Shown here: positions 22,142-26,645 of the stretch, one piece after another
Layout of the letters: each line of letters starts with the position of its first letter
Numbering within the stretch: the first letter of the stretch is position 1
Virus record (IMG/VR): IMGVR_UViG_3300028608_000067
Coordinates: 1-26,645 of that record
DNA length: 26,645 nt
Source of the DNA: a virus
Reading direction: 5' to 3' (one strand)
The notes under the pieces: generated by a model
What the model was told of the DNA's origin: nothing
What the model saw: only the letters and a program-made list of their open reading frames with translations
Databases searched by the model: none
Position numbers and translations under genes: made by a program

Positions 22142-22167
22142 AAGCCCGCCATGTGCGGGCTTTTTTT
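22142..22167 (+). terminator. Intrinsic terminator before the tailspike gene
   Basis: Perfect 8-bp stem AAGCCCGC (22142-22149) / GCGGGCTT (22155-22162), loop CATGT, followed by a run of seven T. The core CCCGCCAxGTGCGGG is nearly the same as in the terminator at 2850. It separates the ejection genes from the tailspike. Confidence 0.88.
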
Positions 22168-22192
22168 CGTCCGTAGAAAAGGAGTCACACAA

Positions 22193-24637
22193 GTGACCGT
22201 CAACACGATAAATAGCATCGCCGAGTTCGATACGAACGGGGTGACTACCAACTTTCCCTTCTTCTTCAAGTTCTTGGCGAATGAAGATTTGGTCGTCACT
22301 TACATCGATCCGCTAGGGACAACGATTCCGCTGGCTTTGGGGACGCAGTACACGGTCAACGGCGCTGGCACGGATTCAGGAGGCAGCATTGTCACCACTA
22401 CCGCGCTGGCGGGGCCTGGACAGTTGGTCGTGTCCCGGGAGATGGAGCCATTTCAACAAACCTCGCTGAGAAACCAGGGCAAGTTCCTCGCTGAAACCCA
22501 TGAGGATGTGTTCGACAGGCTGACAATGCTGATTCAGCAGAGCTTCGCAACTGACTCCAGGGCGCTGAAGCGGCCGTTCGGTAAAAGCAATTTCTACGCG
22601 GAAAACCGCCGTATTACTGATCTGGCCAACCCTGTTGATACTCAGGACGCGACCACAAGGATTTGGGTCGAAAACCATTTCGCCGATCTGATCGATCAGG
22701 TTTCCGGCGTAATCAACACCACGACCGGCATCATTTACGACGCCGGCACGCTGTTTGACCATCTGCGTTTCGGCGTGAACAGGACGGTCGACAGCATAGC
22801 TGCATTGCGCCTTCTCTCGGCGGCACGAAACCAGAGGGCGTTCGTCCTTGGCTACTATGCAAAAGGGGATGGCGGGGGCGGTGCTTACTTCATTGATCCT
22901 ACCGACACAACCACTGCCGATAACGGCGGTACCGTGATCGTTGCAGCCGACGGCAGTCGCTGGAAGCTGGCCTATACCGGCCGCGTGTCCATTGACCAGT
23001 TCGGAGCCAAGCGCAACAACCTGGGGACTGATGCACCATTCAACGACGCCGCAATCCAGAATGCTTTCGACTCTGGCATTCCACTAATGGCTGGAGACGG
23101 CACATACCAGCTGAGCTTGAGTCGTACCATCACCCTGGAGGCTGGTGCAACCGTCTGCTCGCTGTTCATGCGTAGCGGCCTGAACATCCACGGAATGGGC
23201 ATGGGGCACACAAAGTTCAAAATCCGCGACAACGAATCAACTGACGCATCGCCGAAGTTCTTCAACATGATCGCCGGCAACCAGGTCTACGATTACGGGC
23301 ACATTGAAGGAATCTCTTTCGACCTCAACGGCCAGAACAACAAGATCAGCCCGAACCGAGGTACAGGCGTTTACAGGCCATACAACTGTGCAGCGCTGAT
23401 GATTTCCGGCAGCGTGGCAACAGGCGGCTTTGACGCGCGGCTGAACAACTTCAAGTTCTTAAATAATGAGGTGATCAACTCTCCAGGCGTAACCTGTATC
23501 GCACTCGGGCAGCGTTACGGCCACCCAGGCATCAGCGGCTATAACATCGAGATCGCCGGCAACCGTTTCTACAACAACGGCATCGACGCTGGCGATCACT
23601 CAAGCATTTTCTGCTATGCCAATGGCGTAAACGTTCACCACAACGACTTCGACCACCCTACACCAAGCACCGGCACCCAAGGGCCTGTCGTTGCATTTGA
23701 GCTGCACGGCTCAAGCATGAACGCCTGTGACAACACAGTTCGCAACTACTGCCAAGTTGCCTGGATCTCAGAGGGCGAGGATGGCGTACGCGACAAAATT
23801 ATTGTTTGCCGAAACAAAGGAACCGTGAACTTCTTCGGTATTGCTCTGTTCGGCCTGGCCGGTGAGAACGACGGTCTTTCTGATGTAATCATTGATGACA
23901 ACGTTATTGTCATCACGTCAAACCCGATTAATAACCCAACTATCTCGACACTACATCGAGCTGGCCTGTACCTGGGTGTGGCAGTGGGGTTTGTGCTGCG
24001 CATAAGCGCTAGGGGCAATAAGCTTTATTGCACCGACCGGACAAAGAACGCCGGAATCATCCTGACAACCAGCGCTGGCGTGGTAATTCAGGATGCGTTC
24101 ATTGAAGGCAACACTATCTCAGGCTTCAGTCGTGGGATTTGGGCGGGGGCTGGTGGCACCGGTCAGCTCGCCAACTTGATGCTTGCGAACAACCTGATCG
24201 CAAACTGCGCAATCACCACGGAGCTACCAGCGGCAACATTTGGCATCGAAGTCGGTGGCGCTAACTTTAGCGTGCATGTTGTAGGCAACAAAGTTGGGTC
24301 GGGCGACACCGGGTCACCACCTGCCACCGGGATTAGACTTATCGGCACGGCTGACAACCTGCACATGGAAGGCAACAACCTGACCACGTCTGCGTCAGGG
24401 ATAACGTCCACGATTGTGGTCAGCGGGTTCCGTACAGGTCGCCAAGCGCTGACGTTCAGCGCGCTTCCCGCCCAATCAACTTGGGCAGCCGGGAACATCG
24501 CCTATATCGCATCGCCTCCTGTCTTGGGCACAACTCCTAACAAGTATGCCGTTGAGGGCTGGCTGCGACTAACCAACGGCACGGGCAACGTCCTGAACAC
24601 CGACTGGGTAGAGCGCCGCACCCTCACTGGGACTTGA
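22193..24637 (+). CDS. Tailspike protein, beta-helix receptor-binding/depolymerase type
   Basis: An 814-residue protein with a GTG start at 22193, eight bases after AAGGAG; the in-frame codons upstream run through the terminator and are discarded. The N-terminal domain (about 1-115) is the particle-binding part shared by many podoviral spikes (FDTNGVTTNFPFFFKFLAN, then QGKFLAETHEDVFDRLTMLI). A linker with GYYAKGDGGGGAYFIDP (220-236) and ADGSRWKL leads to FGAKRNN, the usual entry to a pectate-lyase-like right-handed beta-helix (about 265-760) made of repeats such as IEIAGNRFYNNGID, VIIDDNVIVITSNP and AFIEGNTISGFSRG. The C-terminus (KYAVEGWLRLTNGTG) is a short beta cap. Such spikes bind, and often cut, surface polysaccharide. 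Catalytic residues cannot be assigned. The adjacent acyltransferase suggests an O-antigen receptor. Confidence 0.87.
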   Translation: MTVNTINSIAEFDTNGVTTNFPFFFKFLANEDLVVTYIDPLGTTIPLALGTQYTVNGAGTDSGGSIVTTTALAGPGQLVVSREMEPFQQTSLRNQGKFLAETHEDVFDRLTMLIQQSFATDSRALKRPFGKSNFYAENRRITDLANPVDTQDATTRIWVENHFADLIDQVSGVINTTTGIIYDAGTLFDHLRFGVNRTVDSIAALRLLSAARNQRAFVLGYYAKGDGGGGAYFIDPTDTTTADNGGTVIVAADGSRWKLAYTGRVSIDQFGAKRNNLGTDAPFNDAAIQNAFDSGIPLMAGDGTYQLSLSRTITLEAGATVCSLFMRSGLNIHGMGMGHTKFKIRDNESTDASPKFFNMIAGNQVYDYGHIEGISFDLNGQNNKISPNRGTGVYRPYNCAALMISGSVATGGFDARLNNFKFLNNEVINSPGVTCIALGQRYGHPGISGYNIEIAGNRFYNNGIDAGDHSSIFCYANGVNVHHNDFDHPTPSTGTQGPVVAFELHGSSMNACDNTVRNYCQVAWISEGEDGVRDKIIVCRNKGTVNFFGIALFGLAGENDGLSDVIIDDNVIVITSNPINNPTISTLHRAGLYLGVAVGFVLRISARGNKLYCTDRTKNAGIILTTSAGVVIQDAFIEGNTISGFSRGIWAGAGGTGQLANLMLANNLIANCAITTELPAATFGIEVGGANFSVHVVGNKVGSGDTGSPPATGIRLIGTADNLHMEGNNLTTSASGITSTIVVSGFRTGRQALTFSALPAQSTWAAGNIAYIASPPVLGTTPNKYAVEGWLRLTNGTGNVLNTDWVERRTLTGT

Positions 24638-24658
24638 TTTTAAAGACCAAGACCGCAA

Positions 24659-24684
24659 CCAGTCCTGAGAAGCTTCAGGGCTGG
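24659..24684. terminator. Hairpin between convergent tailspike and acyltransferase genes
   Basis: CCAGTCCTGA (24659-24668) pairs with TCAGGGCTGG (24675-24684), 10 bp with one wobble, loop GAAGCT. It sits where the plus-strand tailspike and minus-strand acyltransferase genes converge and could act in both directions. No strong T tract follows on either strand, so terminator function is doubtful. Confidence 0.35.
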
Positions 24685-25832
24685 CTGGCCTTTGCATTCA
24701 CGATAGACGGACCTTCCACTGCAATTAGTTTTTTGCCTAGGAACTTGCCTGCATTATGGGTAGGTGACTCGATCAGAAGATGCAGTACCCAGGCAAGACC
24801 GGTGCTAATAATTGTCTGAATGGCGAGAGCTGCGTAAGGATTGATACTCAAGGTCAGCATGTACGCCATGCCGCTGTAGCCGAGTGGGGCGTGACAGGCA
24901 TAGAGTGGAAAACTGATCTTCGCGTAAAACCTAATGACCGGACCGCCGCTCCAGTTCCTGGCGAAAAAGTACATGAGGGCGAATGCGAGAAGAGTTGCAC
25001 CATAGGAGGTAGGGACCGCTCCATACATATGCTGAACTTTTGCCACGATCACAAAAGTCGTGAACATTCCAGACACAACAGCAAGCATCAGCTTCGTGCT
25101 CAGGATTCCTCTGAGGTGATAGTTAAATACGATGCCGATGCTCATGTACAAGATATATGGTAGCGCCCACAGATAATTTGTTGAGGTCACTAAAGCGCCT
25201 AGTGTTCCCTCATAAGAGGCTTTTTCAGGTGCCGCCACCAATGCGGCTATACAGATAATCGCTATCGGATAAAGCCTTCCCTTGCTGATCGCCGACCAGA
25301 AAAGCAGGACGAACAAATAGAACTTCGCTTCGGTCTCTAACGTCCAGACGACACCGTCAATCTGAGCCTCACCCATCCAATCTCTGAACAGACTCATGTT
25401 GGCAAAGATTCTCGGCCAAGGCTGATAGAAGGCAGCAGAATTCACCTGAGTATTCAGCCATAGGGCATAAACGGAAATCAAAAGCCCAATGGCATACGTA
25501 GGCCAGATTCTAAAGATACGGCCAATAACAAACGCGACTCTGCCGATCTTCGCATTTGCGAGTGAGGCAACAGAATTAGGTATGACCAATCCACTAACTA
25601 AGAAGAAAAGCGCGACGGCGATTTGGCCAAAGTTGAAATTTCTCATTATTGGAGAGTTGAGAAATTCATTGACTCCATGGAATGGGTATTGATTGATAGG
25701 AGGAAAGCTGCCGTATTGTCCCTTAAGATAATTAAAAACAAATACGTAATGGCCAAATAAAACAAGCAGTACGGCAATGCCGCGCAAAGAGTTGGCAAAC
25801 TCTATTTTTGAAGTTGGCTTGATGATGCTCAT
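24675..25832 (-). CDS. Membrane acyltransferase family 3, probable O-antigen O-acetyltransferase
   Basis: A 385-residue inner-membrane protein with about ten hydrophobic segments, of the acyltransferase-3 (OafA/Oac-like) family, which moves acetyl groups onto sugars of lipopolysaccharide or related glycans. Landmarks: SLRGIAVLLVLFGHYVF (15-31) with R17 and H28 as expected functional residues, FFLVSG (76-81), RIFRIWP (105-111) and WTLETEAKFYL (163-173), the family's W-S/T-L-x-x-E-x-x-FY-L block. Sampled segments are about 35-52% GC against 60-68% in the head/tail genes, and the strand is opposite to the late operon. Both are signs of a separately acquired lysogenic-conversion gene. The start ATG has only a weak ribosome binding site; a possible promoter box with palindromes lies 40-85 bases upstream. 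Confidence 0.9.
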   Translation of the reverse strand: MSIIKPTSKIEFANSLRGIAVLLVLFGHYVFVFNYLKGQYGSFPPINQYPFHGVNEFLNSPIMRNFNFGQIAVALFFLVSGLVIPNSVASLANAKIGRVAFVIGRIFRIWPTYAIGLLISVYALWLNTQVNSAAFYQPWPRIFANMSLFRDWMGEAQIDGVVWTLETEAKFYLFVLLFWSAISKGRLYPIAIICIAALVAAPEKASYEGTLGALVTSTNYLWALPYILYMSIGIVFNYHLRGILSTKLMLAVVSGMFTTFVIVAKVQHMYGAVPTSYGATLLAFALMYFFARNWSGGPVIRFYAKISFPLYACHAPLGYSGMAYMLTLSINPYAALAIQTIISTGLAWVLHLLIESPTHNAGKFLGKKLIAVEGPSIVNAKASQP

Positions 25833-25869
25833 TATTATCGTCCATAAATTCTTCGGCCACTTTGCCGTT

Positions 25870-25915
25870 ATTCCGCGCGCGGAATTTTATACGCTGTGCC
25901 TGTAATCGCACAGCG
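25870..25915 (-). promoter_or_regulatory. Possible acyltransferase promoter/operator flanked by two palindromes
   Basis: On the minus strand a TATAAA box (25891-25886) upstream of the acyltransferase is bordered on one side by a perfect 16-bp palindrome ATTCCGCGCGCGGAAT (25870-25885). On the other side is an 8-bp hyphenated inverted repeat CGCTGTGC (25892-25899) / GCACAGCG (25908-25915) with an 8-base spacer. No convincing -35 box was found. The layout suggests a protein-controlled promoter, but binding is not shown. Confidence 0.4.
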
Positions 25916-26109
25916 ACGTTGTTGCCAAACGTTAGATTTTTTCGAAATGGAGCAAGCCGCCGATCACCAAGCAGCAGTTCTGCAGATCCTCCCAACCGCC
26001 CGCAGCACGCCGTTCAGCGATACGACTGGCTGTGGTTGCGGACCAGGCTATTGCCCAGGGAGTGACCTGCAAACAGACTTACGAAGGAATTGGCACTAGA
26101 GCTATCGAA
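25916..26109. other. Segment without a recognised gene
   Basis: Between the acyltransferase control region and the 52-residue membrane gene no frame has a good ribosome binding site or recognisable product. A plus-strand frame (GTG 25896 or ATG 25947 region, stop at 26097-26099) contains the pieces LQILPTARS and DTTGCGCGPGYC, and another plus frame reads ADQAIAQGVTCKQTYEGIG. These look faintly protein-like, and the stretch may be the remains of a broken phage gene. GC content here is higher than in the neighbouring acyltransferase gene. Confidence 0.4.
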
Positions 26110-26268
26110 TTACTTCAGAGCACCCAGGACGTACAGGGCAGTCATCACTATGGAAAAAACGACTACCACGATGCACAGCGTCTTGAAATCTTTCTTGAAA
26201 GGGACAGGAGATGGTGGATCGTTGAACATTGGGTCTGACGGAAATGACTTGGCTTTTTGATCTTTCAT
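26110..26268 (-). CDS. Small tail-anchored membrane protein, 52 aa
   Basis: The minus-strand ATG at 26268 has a strong GGAAGGA ribosome binding site. The product has a polar, Pro/Lys/Asp-rich N-terminal half (KSFPSDPMFNDPPSPVPFKKDFK) and one C-terminal hydrophobic segment (CIVVVVFSIVMTALYVLGAL, residues 32-51) that ends two residues before the stop. This predicts a tail-anchored protein with the N-terminus in the cytoplasm. It lies upstream of the acyltransferase on the same strand. No family recognised. Position beside an O-acetylase gene recalls the small membrane inhibitor Iap of Pseudomonas phage D3, but the sequences were not compared. The frame is too short for default gene-length cut-offs. 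Confidence 0.65.
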   Translation of the reverse strand: MKDQKAKSFPSDPMFNDPPSPVPFKKDFKTLCIVVVVFSIVMTALYVLGALK

Positions 26269-26543
26269 GGTCCTTCCAGGAGCAAAGCTCTATATCGTGA
26301 TCGTGTGATAATGGTATGCGATAAGCCGTGTCGTTGAAACGGGAAAGCTTCCATTGCAGGATAATGACGTTTGACGGCGGCCAGCGCGACGAGATGTGGT
26401 ATTGCGCTATGATCTATTTTCGGTGTCCGCTGTGGGCATATCATTACCCCCAGCAAGACTGAAAAAGTACATTGGTTAGTACATGTGTTGAGACTGTAGG
26501 GCGTGGTGCCCAGCAAACGTTGATGGAAACAGCTTTGATACGG
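26269..26543. other. Non-coding stretch between the last prophage gene and attR
   Basis: About 275 bases with many stops in all frames and about 45% GC in the block sampled. It should contain the promoter of the minus-strand 52-residue gene; a TATAGA-like box occurs about 20 bases upstream of that gene, but no convincing -35. It also holds the paired AGTACAT repeats at 26466-26484. A 33-codon plus frame (ATG near 26365) has no convincing support. Confidence 0.5.
26466..26484. repeat. Paired AGTACAT direct repeats, possible integrase arm sites
   Basis: AGTACAT occurs at 26466-26472 and again at 26478-26484, start-to-start distance 12 bases, about 60 bases inside the proposed attR core. Tyrosine integrases use short repeated arm-type sites at such distances. 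Function is inferred from position only. Confidence 0.35.
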
Positions 26544-26561
26544 TTCCTGTCTCGGGCACCA
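26544..26561 (+). other. attR: tRNA 3'-end core sequence (right prophage boundary)
   Basis: TTCCTGTCTCGGGCACCA reads as the end of a tRNA gene: the last T-loop bases, T-stem strand CCTGT, acceptor strand CTCGGGC, discriminator A and encoded CCA. No tRNA body precedes it, so it is a fragment. This is what integration of a phage into the 3' end of a tRNA gene leaves at the far end of the prophage. The predicted intact tRNA would start GCCCGAG, which suits a leucine tRNA, but identity is inferred. The exact ends of the core are uncertain. Confidence 0.72.
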
Positions 26562-26645
26562 GTGACACTCTGTTTTCAGATGATCCCGAATGGTTCTGAA
26601 GGCCAGACAACCGCGCTTCATACGGTTTTTTGCGTCAGAGAGATC
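26562..26645. other. Probable host chromosome flank, with terminator-like hairpin
   Basis: If 26544-26561 is attR, these last bases are host DNA that originally followed the tRNA gene. AACCG (26609-26613) / CGGTT (26623-26627) with a 9-base loop and following T run (to 26631) would fit the tRNA transcript's terminator, though the stem is short. No gene is visible in the remainder. Confidence 0.5.

Larger units (their letters stand above)
1..26561. mobile_element. Prophage, BPP-1-like podovirus (left end outside window)
   Basis: A continuous set of phage replication, lysis, packaging, head, tail, ejection and tailspike genes fills the window. It ends at a sequence identical in form to a tRNA 3' end (26544-26561), the usual right-hand attachment site of a tRNA-integrated prophage. 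Integrase, repressor and early control genes are not in the window, so the left boundary is unseen. All recognised structural genes are intact open frames without internal stops, so the virion part looks functional. The head gene order (portal, Bbp19, scaffold, coat, Bbp16 cement) is that of Bordetella phage BPP-1; tail and ejection proteins are T7-like in arrangement. No reverse transcriptase or variable-repeat cassette like that of BPP-1 was seen here. Confidence 0.93.

Noticed and set aside
22193-24637. Possible diversity-generating retroelement, as in phage BPP-1, acting on the tailspike
   Set aside because: No reverse transcriptase, accessory gene, template/variable repeat pair or C-type lectin fold was found around the spike. 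The right end is occupied by the acyltransferase module.
24659-24684. Bidirectional terminator between spike and acyltransferase
   Set aside because: The stem is good, but neither side has a T tract, and one arm lies in the acyltransferase stop region. Kept only as a low-confidence hairpin.
24634-24819. A 61-residue plus-strand frame following the tailspike
   Set aside because: It is antisense to the C-terminal part of the acyltransferase, whose membrane-protein pattern is clear, and it lacks start signals.
25896-26099. Plus-strand frame with LQILPTARS and DTTGCGCGPGYC, briefly considered as a broken endolysin (GH19 proteins often begin with a similar LxQILP stretch)
   Set aside because: The similarity covers fewer than ten residues, none of the catalytic region follows, and there is no ribosome binding site. 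Left as unexplained sequence.
26265-26621. A 118-residue minus-strand open frame near the right end
   Set aside because: It runs across the tRNA-like attR core and the presumed phage-host junction, has no ribosome binding site or recognisable domain, and overlaps the start region of the better-supported 52-residue gene.
1-26645. CRISPR array, complete tRNA genes, rRNA or insertion sequences
   Set aside because: No regularly spaced repeats, no full tRNA cloverleaf, no transposase frame and no IS-type terminal repeats were seen; only the tRNA 3' fragment at attR.

Overview
The window is most of a prophage in a GC-rich gamma-proteobacterial chromosome, most likely Pseudomonas. That assignment rests on the overall base composition, on gene content and on protein style, not on a database match. 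The phage is a short-tailed (podovirus) temperate phage. Its virion genes follow the order of Bordetella phage BPP-1 and its relatives: portal, Bbp19-like protein, scaffold, Bbp17-like coat, Bbp16-like cement protein, two tail tubular proteins, T7 gp13/gp14-like proteins, three large ejection proteins and a tailspike. The integrase, repressor and most early genes lie to the left of the window.

Layout. 1-1.5 kb: end of the early/replication region (possible O-like tail, lambda P-like helicase loader, RusA resolvase, two tiny membrane proteins). 1.5-2.8 kb: two phage genes of unknown function, the first in the position where lambdoid phages carry their late regulator. 2.8-2.93 kb: a possible late promoter followed by two intrinsic terminators. 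2.94-4.9 kb: lysis cassette (two overlapping holin-like genes, GH19 endolysin, Rz with Rz1 nested inside it) and a small unknown gene. 4.9-24.6 kb: packaging, head, tail, ejection and tailspike genes, all on the plus strand and mostly overlapping or nearly so. 24.7-26.3 kb: minus-strand, AT-richer module with a membrane O-acyltransferase and a 52-residue tail-anchored protein, separated by a palindrome-rich control region. 26.54-26.56 kb: an 18-bp match to the 3' end of a tRNA gene (T arm, acceptor strand, CCA), read as attR. The last ~84 bases would then be host DNA.

How the parts fit. The late operon is crossed by at least four intrinsic terminators that all point along it: two before the holins, one inside the Bbp19-like gene and one between the head and tail genes. 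A fifth lies before the tailspike. This predicts processive antitermination of late transcription. The tailspike has a beta-helix architecture typical of polysaccharide-binding or -cleaving spikes, and beside it on the opposite strand is a predicted O-antigen acyltransferase. Together with the small membrane protein upstream this resembles a serotype-conversion module, in which a lysogen changes the surface sugar that the phage uses as receptor.

The structural part is ordinary for this phage type. The items most worth follow-up are the minus-strand conversion module and its small membrane protein, the terminator-studded late operon with no recognisable Q, and the tRNA attachment site.
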